A stretch of DNA of 61,777 bases, taken from Syntrophaceae bacterium UBA6112. Its GTDB lineage: Bacteria > Desulfobacterota > Syntrophia > Syntrophales > UBA5619. A program made the translations under genes and the position numbers. Below are positions 8,046-16,788 of this stretch, in pieces; position 1 is the first letter of the stretch; each line of letters starts with the position of its first letter. The stretch covers positions 11,637 through 73,413 of the forward strand of contig DIWG01000087.1 of NCBI GenBank assembly GCA_002423465.1. The letters run 5' to 3'. The notes beneath the pieces are model-generated. The model was not told the origin of the DNA. It saw only the letters and a list, made by a program, of their open reading frames with translations, and made no database searches.

Positions 8046-9217
8046 GCCCGCCCCCCTTCATTGGAGAGGATCAGCGTTGTGCAGTTGCCGCCGAACCCGA
8101 AATAGTTGAGCATGAAGATGCCTTCACCCACCGCCTCATTTTCCGTCAGGGGCGTCAGGTTGCACCCCTCATCCTTCTCCCGGAAGCCCGGTGTTGCGGG
8201 GATAAATCCTGCCTTGAGCGATTGGGTAAAGAGGATCAGTTCACAGACGCCGCAGGCGCCAACGGTGTGGCCGATGAAGGGTTTGACGCAGGTCACGGGG
8301 GGCACCCTTCCCGAAAAGGTCAGCCGCATGGCGGCGCATTCGGTCCGGTCGCTGTTCTCCGTTCCCGTGGCGTGGGCCTTGACGGCGCGGATGGCCCCCG
8401 GGGCGATCCCCGCCTGACCGAGGGCCCGGTTCATCGTCTCCGCGACGGCCGTGCCCTCTTCATCGTGGCTGGTGACGCTGTAGGTGTCGCAGAGGTTGGC
8501 CCCGCCGAGGAAACGGAAGTCGCCGGCCGACCGGGGCCTCCCCTCCAGAACCACAGCGCCGCAGGCTTCGCCGAGGATCAGGCCGTCCCGTTGCCGGTCG
8601 AAAGGCCGGTAGGTCGAGGTGGCGAGGGATTTGAGCCCTTCGAACCCGTAAAATCCGAGGTTGTTGAAGAGGTCGTAACCGATCACCAGCGCCCGTTCGA
8701 GCCGCCCCTGCCCGATCATCGCGGCGGCGTAGAGGAAGGCGTTTGCGCTCGATGTGCACGCCGTCGTAAAGGTGTAGCTGCCCCCCCCGATCCCCAACCG
8801 CTCCATGACGGCGGAGGCGATCTTGCCGTAGCCGTTCGACGCGCGGAGAAATATGTCCGACACGGAAGCGGATGTTATACGGTGATTGCCTTCGAAGACG
8901 GGAACATCCATGGATGTGGAACCGAAGAAGAGGTGGGTCTTTCCGAGCTCGATGTCGCTCAGCCCGGCATCGGCGATAGCCCCTGCGGCCGTTGAGAAGA
9001 GGATCTCGGTAAAATAGCCGTCGGGGCGGTTCTCCGGCCGGTCCGCCTCGTTTCGCATGATCAGGTAGTACGGTCTGGTGTAGGGGAGGCCCGCCAGGGG
9101 AAATGAGAGATGCGCCAGATGGATGCGCCTGTGGCGCACCGCCTCGACAATCTGCTCCGGAGTCTCTCCGATTGCGCAGATCATCGCCTTTCCCGTGACG
9201 AATGCCCCTTGCTGCAT
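8042..9217 (-). CDS. Beta-ketoacyl-[ACP] synthase, catalytically intact
   Basis: 391 aa, full-length ketosynthase. The triad is complete: Cys154 in TTACTSSANAF, His282 in KAHATGTENSD and His317 in KPFIGHTVGACG, with the C-terminal glycine loop NYFGFGGNCTT. It would catalyse decarboxylative condensation of an ACP-bound extender with an acyl primer. It starts 3 bp after the ACP stop and overlaps the chain-length-factor-like gene. There are no ketoreductase, dehydratase or acyltransferase genes nearby, so extender supply and reduction would have to come from primary fatty-acid synthesis. Confidence 0.9.
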   Translation of the reverse strand: MQQGAFVTGKAMICAIGETPEQIVEAVRHRRIHLAHLSFPLAGLPYTRPYYLIMRNEADRPENRPDGYFTEILFSTAAGAIADAGLSDIELGKTHLFFGSTSMDVPVFEGNHRITSASVSDIFLRASNGYGKIASAVMERLGIGGGSYTFTTACTSSANAFLYAAAMIGQGRLERALVIGYDLFNNLGFYGFEGLKSLATSTYRPFDRQRDGLILGEACGAVVLEGRPRSAGDFRFLGGANLCDTYSVTSHDEEGTAVAETMNRALGQAGIAPGAIRAVKAHATGTENSDRTECAAMRLTFSGRVPPVTCVKPFIGHTVGACGVCELILFTQSLKAGFIPATPGFREKDEGCNLTPLTENEAVGEGIFMLNYFGFGGNCTTLILSNEGGRA

Positions 9218-9220
9218 AGG

Positions 9221-9487
9221 CTACCCCGGTTGGATGAAGTCGGCGAAGGTGTTTATGGACCGCATCACCTTTCGCAGTTCCTTGCTGTCGGAAATGAGCA
9301 GGTTGTATTTGTTCATGACGGCGATGGAAATCTCCAGGGCATCGATCGAGTCCAGCCCGAGGCGGGAATCGCTGCCGAAGAGCGTATCGTCATCCCCGAT
9401 TGCGGCAATGTCGACCTTGATGTCGCACTCCTCGACGATCAGCCGTTTCAATGCTGTCTTCAGTCCTTCGTCAAGCGAACCCTTCAT
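9221..9487 (-). CDS. Acyl carrier protein
   Basis: 88 aa, acidic and helical. The phosphopantetheine site is LGLDSIDALEI (the DSI motif), where the serine carries the prosthetic arm. Flanking helices have the usual ACP spacing. The ATG at 9487 is favoured because GGGAGG lies about 10 bases upstream; an in-frame TTG at 9496 overlapping the permease stop sits too close to that site. Located between the ABC permease and the ketosynthase in one operon, it is the likely carrier for the product made by the ketosynthase pair. Confidence 0.9.
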   Translation of the reverse strand: MKGSLDEGLKTALKRLIVEECDIKVDIAAIGDDDTLFGSDSRLGLDSIDALEISIAVMNKYNLLISDSKELRKVMRSINTFADFIQPG

Positions 9488-9492
9488 CGCTT

Positions 9493-10719
9493 TCAAACCT
9501 CCCTCAGTCTTCGCAAGATGATCAGCGTCAGCGCCAGCATGACCGCCCCCAGGAAGATCAGCGCCAGGCTTTCCGGAAGGACGTCGGCCATGCCGCCGTT
9601 CCTGAGGAAAATGTCGAGAAATCCTTCCAGCCCCCAGGCCATGGGGGACAGATGGGCCATCTCCTGCATGAACCGGGGCATGACGAACGTGGGCACCATG
9701 ATCCCCCCCAGGGCGCCGAAGATGATGTTCAGGACTGCCCCGATCGTGGTCGCCTGCTCGGTTGTTCTGGCGACGGCGGCGATGAACAGGGCCAGGGCAA
9801 TGGCGCTGAAGCTCACCGAGGCGACGATCAGGGCCAGGCCGCCCGGGGAACTCCCCAGGGTCAGGGCGGTGCCGCCGAAGAGCGGCACGACGACCATGCC
9901 GATCGCGACCATGATGACCGCCTGGATCGCGTTGATGAAAAGGTACGGGATCATCTTTCCCACGATCAGCGACAAGCGCGACACGTTCATGCTCCGGAGG
10001 CGCATGAGGGTGCCCTGGCTCCGTTCGGAGATGAAGGTGTTGGAGAGGGGGATGACAATGAAAAACATCGAAAAGACCAGCCAGGCGGGGACGCTCTGCT
10101 GCACTGCCGAGGGCACCTTGGACGACCGCCCTTTCCGGTAGGTGAACCTCACCTCGATGGGGCTCTCTTTGTCCGCCTTCAGCTTTTTGCTGTCGATCCC
10201 GGCAGCGTCCAGGAGGCCGCCGAGCCGGTCGATGAAGGCGTCGTGCCGCAGCCGGGCCAGATGTTCCTCCAGCGCACCCTTGAGCACCATTTGCGTCTGG
10301 ATGTTGACGGAGGGGTTGACCAGGAGCTCCAGAGGCTTTTCGCCCTTTCCCCCCTTTTCTCCCGCCATGACGGTGGAGAAATTCTCCCGGACGATCAGGG
10401 CGAATTTGATGTCCCGGGAGAGCATCTGCTCTTCGATTCGGTCCGTGGTGGCGTCCTTCTCAAGGCGGCGAAACTTGAATGCCGGCAGGGCTTCGATCGC
10501 CTTCACGAAGGCCTCGGCAGGCTTTCCCGCATCCCGGTTCACGGCGAGGGCGTCGATGCTGACGCTGCTGTGGAGCCCGAAGAGGTCCCGCATGGCCAGA
10601 GACATGATCATGATGAACACCGCGGGCATGATGAACAGAACCGTCACCGCGTGGACGTCCCGGGTGATCAGCAGGAATTCCTTCTTCAGGGTGTACAGGA
10701 GTTTGATCACGCCTGTCAT
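9493..10719 (-). CDS. ABC-2 type transporter permease
   Basis: About 408 aa. One N-terminal membrane helix (VTVLFIMPAVFIMIMSLAM) is followed by a large extracytoplasmic region of ~170 residues, then five hydrophobic segments from about residue 215 to the end, the layout of the YhhJ/YbhR-type ABC-2 exporter subunits. It works with the ATPase encoded just upstream. ATG 10719 has GAGGAG at 8-base spacing; a GTG at 10728 overlapping the ATPase stop is the alternative. The likely cargo is the acyl product of the downstream ACP/ketosynthase genes, by context only. Confidence 0.87.
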   Translation of the reverse strand: MTGVIKLLYTLKKEFLLITRDVHAVTVLFIMPAVFIMIMSLAMRDLFGLHSSVSIDALAVNRDAGKPAEAFVKAIEALPAFKFRRLEKDATTDRIEEQMLSRDIKFALIVRENFSTVMAGEKGGKGEKPLELLVNPSVNIQTQMVLKGALEEHLARLRHDAFIDRLGGLLDAAGIDSKKLKADKESPIEVRFTYRKGRSSKVPSAVQQSVPAWLVFSMFFIVIPLSNTFISERSQGTLMRLRSMNVSRLSLIVGKMIPYLFINAIQAVIMVAIGMVVVPLFGGTALTLGSSPGGLALIVASVSFSAIALALFIAAVARTTEQATTIGAVLNIIFGALGGIMVPTFVMPRFMQEMAHLSPMAWGLEGFLDIFLRNGGMADVLPESLALIFLGAVMLALTLIILRRLREV

Positions 10720-10724
10720 CGCCG

Positions 10725-11648
10725 TCACTCCTCGTCACGCAGCCGGACGTTCGTCAGCTTGAGGAAAAGCTCCTCGAGGGTTCTGCGGCCGAAGACGATG
10801 TCATCGACGCCGATTCCGTGTTCATGGAAGACGGTAAATACCGCGGCCATATTTTCTTCGAAGCGTTGGTCTCTTTTGATGTGAACCATGCCTTTTTCCA
10901 CCCCTATCCCGGGATGGCTCGAAAGCGCTGTGACGGCGGGGTTCCCCATCTCCCCCACCCGTATCAGAACCGCGTCGGCATGCGCCAGGATGGCCTCCTT
11001 GGTATCGTGAAGGACGATCCGGCCCTCGTCGATCACGGCGATCTCGTCGGAAACCTGCTCGATTTCATCCATGTAATGGGACGTGTACACGATCGTCGTC
11101 TTCCGCTCCCGGTTGAGCTGAACGATTGTCTTGAGGATGTAGTTTCGAGATTGGGTGTCGACGCCCACGGTGGGTTCGTCAAGATAGAGGATCTCGGGTT
11201 CGTTCAAAAGGCCGATGGCCAGATTCAGACGTCGCTTCATGCCTCCCGATAAGGTGTCTACCCGCTTTTCGACGAAGGCCCCCATGCTCCCGACATCAAT
11301 GCTGAAGGTCATGCGCTCTTTGAGCTTCCTCCCGCGCAGGCCCCAGAGCGAACCAAAGTACTCCAAATTTTCACGGGCAGACAGGCGGGGATAGAACGCC
11401 AGCGTCTGGGGTACGTAGCTGCACATCGATTGGATGCGGCCGAGTTCCCGGTCGAGATCCAGTCCGCCGACGCTGACCTCGCCGGAATCTTTGCCGATCA
11501 CGCCCGTCAGGATCGAGATCAGGGTTGTTTTTCCCGCGCCGTTGGGGCCGAGCAGTCCCATGATGGAGCCGCGACCCACCGAGAGGTTGACGTTGTCGAG
11601 GACCGGCTTCAGATGGTATGACTTGGATAGATGCTTGATATCGATCAA
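10725..11648 (-). CDS. ABC transporter ATP-binding protein
   Basis: 307 aa, a CcmA/DrrA-type exporter ATPase. Walker A is GPNGAGKTT, the signature is LSGGM, Walker B is EILYLDEPT, and the switch histidine is in VYTSHYMDE. The ~80-residue C-terminal extension is usual for drug or lipid exporters. The only reasonable start in frame is TTG 11648; I see no clear ribosome-binding site before it, so initiation may be weak. It is the first gene of the operon, 58-60 bases after the predicted transcription start of the promoter at 11714-11742. Confidence 0.88.
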   Translation of the reverse strand: MIDIKHLSKSYHLKPVLDNVNLSVGRGSIMGLLGPNGAGKTTLISILTGVIGKDSGEVSVGGLDLDRELGRIQSMCSYVPQTLAFYPRLSARENLEYFGSLWGLRGRKLKERMTFSIDVGSMGAFVEKRVDTLSGGMKRRLNLAIGLLNEPEILYLDEPTVGVDTQSRNYILKTIVQLNRERKTTIVYTSHYMDEIEQVSDEIAVIDEGRIVLHDTKEAILAHADAVLIRVGEMGNPAVTALSSHPGIGVEKGMVHIKRDQRFEENMAAVFTVFHEHGIGVDDIVFGRRTLEELFLKLTNVRLRDEE

Positions 11649-11713
11649 CAGTGCACCAGCAACATGAAGTATTCCCGTCCGAACCTCTTCCGAACATAAT
11701 CTTTTGTATGGGG

Positions 11714-11742
11714 AGTATAAAGGAGGCCGCTCGGTATGTCAA
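11714..11742 (-). promoter_or_regulatory. Sigma-70-type promoter of the ABC/ACP/ketosynthase operon
   Basis: Read on the minus strand: -35 TTGACA (11742-11737), a 17-base spacer, -10 TATACT (11719-11714). The -35 is a perfect consensus match and the -10 differs at one base. It sits about 65 bases upstream of the ATPase start. Confidence 0.72.
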
Positions 11743-11795
11743 CACTGCCGTCCCAAGACATTTTTGCGGAACCATTTTCAATGAATATCAACATC

Positions 11796-12713
11796 TCATG
11801 AACTTCCCTGCAATGAATTTTGTTCCGGCCTTACTTTCCGGTAGTGACCGTTTTCCAAAAGAACCACCCCCCGTTTCTGAAGGTGTTCCAGGTGCTTGAT
11901 CATGTGAACCCGCTCACCGAAGGCGAAAAATGCCATCGGCTCCCGCGGTCTCCCATAAATGATCCAGGCATCTGTAATCTCCTCCAATGTTCTGGGTTCT
12001 TCCAGGAAAGACAGCAGTTTATACTCCCTTTCACCGATCACCGAAGCGTATTTTCGCCAGAGTTCCACGGGCGGGTTTTCAAAAAATCCGGTTTCATGAC
12101 CCGTCAGAACAATATGGGCCGGAATCCGCTGAAGGAGGTCAATCGAGGCTTTCGTTTGATCAATGTCGGAAAAAAGATCTCCGTACCAGGGGCCGAAACG
12201 GGTAAGATCGTAATCCCCCGCGAAGAGGACGGAGGGCTCCCGGAAGAAGAAGGCCAGATGTCCGGGGGTATGTCCCGGGGTCGCAATCACGTCCACGGTA
12301 AGGTTGTCCAGGCGGAGGGTTTCCCCGCCCCGAAGGAATCTCGCGGGTCTCCGCGGTCTAAAATGGAACTGTTCTCGGAGCAAGGGCTCCCAGAAATGTT
12401 TTTCCTTCTCATTAAGACCATACCATTTCATCAGAACGTCCAAGTCGGCGAGCGGCGGAGTATCAGCGGAAGATATCCAGAGGGGAAGGTCATCGAAGAG
12501 GTCCAGGTGCATGAAATGGTCCTCATGCCAATGGCTAAGCCAGACCATCCGCACATCCTCTTCGGCGCGGAGACGAATTAGCCTCTCCCGAACCGAGGCC
12601 GGATCGATGAGGATGCCGGCGCCTTCGACATAGAGGGAGTGACAGAAGGGATAACGGCCCCGGTTTTCACCGGGGAGAAAACGGATTTGACCCAGGGAGC
12701 ATTCTTCTTCCAT
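11796..12713 (-). CDS. Metallo-beta-lactamase-fold hydrolase
   Basis: About 305 aa. Metal-binding motifs appear in order: HWHEDH, ATPGHTPGH, AGDYD and LTGHE, so a binuclear metal site is expected. The C-terminal ~90 residues look like a winged-helix-type extension (LEEITDAWIIYG, HLEHLQKRGVV), as in several LACTB2-like hydrolases. The substrate cannot be read from sequence; a thioester or other ester is possible. ATG 12713 is chosen for AGAAAGG 7 bases upstream; ATG at 12731 is an alternative. It has its own promoter and lies about 150 bp upstream of the ABC operon, so a link to that pathway is possible but unproven. Confidence 0.84.
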   Translation of the reverse strand: MEEECSLGQIRFLPGENRGRYPFCHSLYVEGAGILIDPASVRERLIRLRAEEDVRMVWLSHWHEDHFMHLDLFDDLPLWISSADTPPLADLDVLMKWYGLNEKEKHFWEPLLREQFHFRPRRPARFLRGGETLRLDNLTVDVIATPGHTPGHLAFFFREPSVLFAGDYDLTRFGPWYGDLFSDIDQTKASIDLLQRIPAHIVLTGHETGFFENPPVELWRKYASVIGEREYKLLSFLEEPRTLEEITDAWIIYGRPREPMAFFAFGERVHMIKHLEHLQKRGVVLLENGHYRKVRPEQNSLQGSS

Positions 12714-12746
12714 AGACCGACCTTTCTTCATAATCATCCCGAATGG

Positions 12747-12774
12747 ACTATAAACAACCTCTAATATCTGTCAA
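12747..12774 (-). promoter_or_regulatory. Promoter of the metallo-beta-lactamase-fold gene
   Basis: Minus strand: -35 TTGACA (12774-12769), 16-base spacer, -10 TATAGT (12752-12747), about 34 bases before the start codon. It is back to back with the helicase promoter. Confidence 0.68.
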
Positions 12775-12796
12775 GAAAAACCATCAGGCTATGACC

Positions 12797-12825
12797 TTGA
12801 CCGACAAGCCATTTTAACCTATAGT
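12797..12825 (+). promoter_or_regulatory. Promoter of the UvrD-type helicase
   Basis: -35 TTGACC (12797-12802), 17-base spacer, -10 TATAGT (12820-12825), about 38 bases before ATG 12864. It diverges from the promoter at 12747-12774. Confidence 0.68.
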
Positions 12826-12863
12826 CCTTGCGAAATGAATATACAGGACAGGGCTGCGATACG

Positions 12864-14819
12864 ATGATCGATTATGAAAAAGAGCTAAACGCGGAGCAGC
12901 TCAGGGTCGTTCTGGAAGAGGAGGGACCGCTCCTGGTCATTGCTGGTGCGGGGAGCGGGAAGACGCGGACGCTGACCTACCGCGTCGCCCGTCTCGTGGA
13001 AAGCGGTGTTCCGCCGGAGCGCATTCTGCTGGCGACCTTCACGAACAAAGCCGCCCGTTCGATGCTCTCGCGCGTGGAGACGCTCATCGGCCGTGAGATC
13101 GGCGGCCTCTGGGGCGGCACATTTCACCACTGCGCCCATCGCACCCTCCGGTCCCATGCAACGCGTCTCGGTTATGCAACCAATTTTTCAATTCTTGACA
13201 GCGAGGATTCCCGGCAGCTGATCAACACCTGCATCACGGAAACCGGAATCGACGGGAAGGCAGACAAATTCCCCAAGGGAGACGTGGTCGGCGACATGAT
13301 CAGCCTGGCTGTCAATACGGAGACCCAACTGCTCGATATCGTCGCCGGACGCTATCCCTTCTTTGCTCACCGTGCGGAGGAGATCGCCGCTGTCGCCGCA
13401 CATTACCGGAAACGAAAGAAGGAGCTCAATGTCATGGATTTCGACGACCTCCTCTTCCTCTGGCGGGAGCTTCTCCTTCGCTTCGAAGATGTGCGCGAAC
13501 TCTATGCCGGACGGTTCTTCCACGTCCTCGTCGATGAATATCAGGATACGAACCGACTCCAGGCGGAGATCATGGATCTCGTTGCCTCTCAACACCGGAA
13601 TCTGATGGTTGTCGGCGACGATTCCCAGAGTATCTATTCCTTTCGGGGCGCGAATTACGAGAACATCATGCGTTTTCCCGACCGCTATCCAGAATGCAAG
13701 ATCTTCAAATTAGAGACGAACTACCGGAGCACGCCGGAGATCCTGCATCTGGCGAACCTGAGCATAACCAACAACGAACACCAGTTTCAGAAGACCCTGA
13801 GGGCTGTGCGTGAAAAAGGGATACGTCCTGTCCTCGTTCCGACCCGGAACGTTCTCCAGCAGGCCGATTTTGTTGCCCAGCGGATTCTCGAACTGAACCG
13901 TGGGGGCATTTCTCTCGGGGAAATCGTCGTCCTTTACCGGGCCCACTACCATTCGATGGAGGTCCAGATGGAGATGACCCGCCGGGGGATCCCGTTCGAA
14001 ATCCGCTCCGGGATCCGTTTTTTTGAACAGGCTCACATCAAGGACGTGACGGCCTACCTTCGGATCCTCCACAACTCCCGGGATGAACTTGCCTGGAAGC
14101 GGGTTCTCGGGCTTTACGCGAAGATCGGCCGGGTAACGGCCGACAAGGTCTGGCGATTCCTCTCCGGAATTTCCGATCCCCATGCGGCGGTTTTTACGGA
14201 AGAGTTCAAAAGGTGCGCCCCCCGGTCAGCGACGCCGGGACTTAGCCGCTTTCTGGAAACCTTCCGCATCCTCCACGGCTGTGACAGCAGGAACCCGTCC
14301 GTCCTGATCGACGTGATCCTGAAGGCCGGTTACAGCGATATCCTCCAGGAAAGGCATAGCGACGCCATGTCCCGGGAGGAGGACCTGATCCAGTTTGCCA
14401 ATTTCTCTTCCCGCTTTGAATCCCTTGAGGATTTCCTCGGTGAACTTGCGCTTCTAACCAGTGTAAATGAAGAAAGCCGCGAGGAGGAAAGCCGGGAAGA
14501 CCGGGTGGTTCTCTCTTCCATTCACCAGGCGAAGGGGCTGGAATGGACGGCGGTTCTGATGATCTGGTGCAGCGAGGGGATGATGCCGCTCGCCCGTGCC
14601 CTGAAGGAGCCGGGCGGGGAGGAGGAGGAGCGACGGCTCTTCTATGTTGCAACGACCCGCGCGAAAGATCAACTCTACCTCTCCTATCCTCTGACCGATT
14701 ATGCGCGAGGGATGGGGAATCTTCCCGTAAGCCCCTCCCGCTTTATCATGGAGCTCTCCTCCTATTCCATGAGGGCAAAGGATCGCCCCTATGATCATTG
14801 GCAGATCGATGAGATGTAA
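12864..14819 (+). CDS. UvrD/Rep/PcrA-type superfamily 1 ATP-dependent DNA helicase
   Basis: 651 aa. Helicase motifs are complete and in order: AGAGSGKT (I), TFTNKAA (Ia), VDEYQDTN (II), GDDSQSIYSFRGA (III), ETNYRST (IV), SIHQAKGLEW (V) and LFYVATTRAKD (VI). It unwinds duplex DNA 3'-5' in repair or replication restart. It is shorter than typical PcrA/UvrD (about 720-750 aa), lacking the C-terminal RNA-polymerase-binding tail, so Rep-like roles are possible. ATG 12864 fits the promoter spacing; an in-frame ATG at 12828 lies almost on the -10 box. A bidirectional terminator follows. Confidence 0.92.
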   Translation: MIDYEKELNAEQLRVVLEEEGPLLVIAGAGSGKTRTLTYRVARLVESGVPPERILLATFTNKAARSMLSRVETLIGREIGGLWGGTFHHCAHRTLRSHATRLGYATNFSILDSEDSRQLINTCITETGIDGKADKFPKGDVVGDMISLAVNTETQLLDIVAGRYPFFAHRAEEIAAVAAHYRKRKKELNVMDFDDLLFLWRELLLRFEDVRELYAGRFFHVLVDEYQDTNRLQAEIMDLVASQHRNLMVVGDDSQSIYSFRGANYENIMRFPDRYPECKIFKLETNYRSTPEILHLANLSITNNEHQFQKTLRAVREKGIRPVLVPTRNVLQQADFVAQRILELNRGGISLGEIVVLYRAHYHSMEVQMEMTRRGIPFEIRSGIRFFEQAHIKDVTAYLRILHNSRDELAWKRVLGLYAKIGRVTADKVWRFLSGISDPHAAVFTEEFKRCAPRSATPGLSRFLETFRILHGCDSRNPSVLIDVILKAGYSDILQERHSDAMSREEDLIQFANFSSRFESLEDFLGELALLTSVNEESREEESREDRVVLSSIHQAKGLEWTAVLMIWCSEGMMPLARALKEPGGEEEERRLFYVATTRAKDQLYLSYPLTDYARGMGNLPVSPSRFIMELSSYSMRAKDRPYDHWQIDEM

Positions 14820-14850
14820 ACGGGTACTTGCCCGATTTTCACAGGGAATA

Positions 14851-14877
14851 AAAAGGGAGCGATGATCGCTCCCTTTT
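14851..14877. terminator. Bidirectional terminator between convergent helicase and citrate synthase genes
   Basis: AAAAGGGAGCGA (14851-14862) pairs with TCGCTCCCTTTT (14866-14877) around a 3-base loop: 12 bp with an A-run on one side and a T-run on the other, so it works in both directions. The minus-strand gene's TAA (14876-14878) overlaps its edge. Confidence 0.9.
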
Positions 14878-16765
14878 AAATCCAGCGATCCGATTTCGAT
14901 TTTGCCTCGTACTCCTCCCGGAGGGCGATCTGCGTCGCTTCGGCGATATCCTCCACCCGCTTGACCCAGTCTTCGAACTTGATGTCCACGCCGAAGACCC
15001 CAACCATCTCGTCCTTATCGTCGACGATCGGAGAAGAAACGGTGATGCAGAGCGCCCCGGTCATTTTGGAGATATAGAAGTTGGTCACATGCATTTTCCC
15101 GGACTGGAGCGGTTTGATGAACCACTCGCGGTCCGACTGGTCCGTCCCGACGCCATAGTTCTCGTATTTGGCCCGATCGGCGATGTTCGTGATGTTTTTC
15201 GTCGTCTTGCGGCCGTTCATGTCCACGACATAGGCGAACTGAATGGAGGGATTCTCCTCGATAAACTGCTGCATGATCGGTTCCTGCAAATCCGGTTTCA
15301 TGGTCCTCATCACGGGGTGCTCGATGACGTGGTTCACGACGGTCACGGCTGCCTGCGCTGCCATGAACTTGATTTTCTCCAGGTCGGACATGAAGAGTTC
15401 GGGCATGTACTTGCGGACCCGTTTCTCCAATTCCTCGTTCGAGATGCTGGTCATTCGCCCCGCATCGTACTGCTCGGCAATCCACTTGTGAATCCGGGAG
15501 ACGCCGGGGTGGCGCTTGTCCACGGTGTTATCACCCGTCAAAGCAAGATGGGCGTTGATCCAGAATGCGATGCCGGCCTTGCCGGACTTGTCGGTGATCA
15601 TCGGCATGATCGGGCGCTTGAGGATCTTCGTTGTGTCGAAGATGTTGTAGATCTCTTCACATTTGATCAGACCATCCACATGTACGCCGGCACTGGTTAC
15701 ATTGAAGCCGGCGCCGACAAAGGGGAAGCTCGGCGGGATTCGGACGCCGATCTCCTTTTCAAAATAATTCGCAATATCGGTTATGGCCGTCGTATCAATC
15801 CCGTTCGCGTCGCCGTGGAGACCGATGTATTCGATGATGAGCCCTTCCAGCGGCGGATTGCCCGTCCTTTCGCCCAGACCGAGAAGGGTCGTGTTGGCGG
15901 CGCTGCAGCCGTACAGCCAGGCGGTGGTTGCATTGACCATCGCCTTGTGAAAATCGTTGTGGCCGTGCCATTCGAGCAGATGACCCGGGACGCCGGCATC
16001 CTCGATGAAGGCGCGCACGAGCTTGTCCACGCTCCGGGGGAGAGCCGCGCCGGGGTAGGTGACACCGTAACCCATCGTATCGCAGAGGCGGAGCTTGATG
16101 TCGGTCCCGCTTTCCTCGCGGAGCTTCATGAGTTCAATGGCAAAGGGGATGCAGAAACCGTAGACATCCGCCCTTGTTACATCTTCAAAATGGCAGCGAG
16201 GTTTAATCCCCGCATTGAGAATGGATTTGACGATCCCCAGATAGTCGTCCATCGCCTGCCTGCGATTCTTTTTCAGCTTGAGAAAGATATGGTAATCGGA
16301 TACGGAAGTCAGTATACCGGTTTCCGTCAGACCCGCCTGTTTGACCAGGGGAACATCATCCGTGGTGGCCCGAATCCAGCCCGTTATTTCCGGATAGCGA
16401 AAACCGAGATCCTGACACTTCGCCACCGCCTCCCGGTCTTTGGGGCTGTAAAGGAAGAACTCCGACTGGCGGATAACACCGTTCGGACCGCCCAGACGGC
16501 TCATCAGGGCGTAGAGATCGACAATCTGCCGTACCGTGTAAGGAGGTCTGGCCTGCTGACCGTCCCGGAAGGTGGTGTCGGTGATGAACATTTCCTCCGC
16601 GGGATTGATCGACATGATCTTGTGGTCGAAATCGATCCGGCACACCTCGTCATAAGGAAATACATCCTTCTGGAGATTCGGCGACTCTACATCCTTCAGA
16701 TCGAACTTCCAGAATTGTGTGTGCTCATGATCCAAAACCTTCTTGTCTCTATTCCATCTTGCCAT
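14876..16765 (-). CDS. Probable Re-type citrate synthase (HMGL-like/isopropylmalate-synthase family) with C-terminal Cache-like domain
   Basis: 629 aa. Residues ~60-450 form an HMGL-like TIM barrel: DTTFRDGQQ (start motif), HFEDVTRADVYGF, RLCDTMGYG, EWHGHNDF with the metal-binding His pair, and GLGERTGN. The run of motifs is what I recall for Re-citrate synthases of Clostridium kluyveri and Syntrophus aciditrophicus, which condense acetyl-CoA and oxaloacetate with Re-face selectivity. Homocitrate or isopropylmalate synthase are alternatives. The last ~160 residues (from about 465, including FAYVVDMNGRK, DREWFIKPLQSGK and GVFGVDIKFEDW) resemble a Cache/PDC sensor domain, normally found outside the membrane, here in a protein without signal or membrane helices. 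It lies 23 bp after aspS, so it is likely cotranscribed with hisS-aspS. Confidence 0.75.
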   Translation of the reverse strand: MARWNRDKKVLDHEHTQFWKFDLKDVESPNLQKDVFPYDEVCRIDFDHKIMSINPAEEMFITDTTFRDGQQARPPYTVRQIVDLYALMSRLGGPNGVIRQSEFFLYSPKDREAVAKCQDLGFRYPEITGWIRATTDDVPLVKQAGLTETGILTSVSDYHIFLKLKKNRRQAMDDYLGIVKSILNAGIKPRCHFEDVTRADVYGFCIPFAIELMKLREESGTDIKLRLCDTMGYGVTYPGAALPRSVDKLVRAFIEDAGVPGHLLEWHGHNDFHKAMVNATTAWLYGCSAANTTLLGLGERTGNPPLEGLIIEYIGLHGDANGIDTTAITDIANYFEKEIGVRIPPSFPFVGAGFNVTSAGVHVDGLIKCEEIYNIFDTTKILKRPIMPMITDKSGKAGIAFWINAHLALTGDNTVDKRHPGVSRIHKWIAEQYDAGRMTSISNEELEKRVRKYMPELFMSDLEKIKFMAAQAAVTVVNHVIEHPVMRTMKPDLQEPIMQQFIEENPSIQFAYVVDMNGRKTTKNITNIADRAKYENYGVGTDQSDREWFIKPLQSGKMHVTNFYISKMTGALCITVSSPIVDDKDEMVGVFGVDIKFEDWVKRVEDIAEATQIALREEYEAKSKSDRWI

Positions 16766-16788
16766 TTTTCCAATGCCCCTCTGTCTTT

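Noticed and set aside
9451..10884. 477-codon open frame on the plus strand opposite the ABC permease and ACP
   Set aside because: Shadow of the minus-strand operon, with very His/Asp/Arg-rich nonsense composition.
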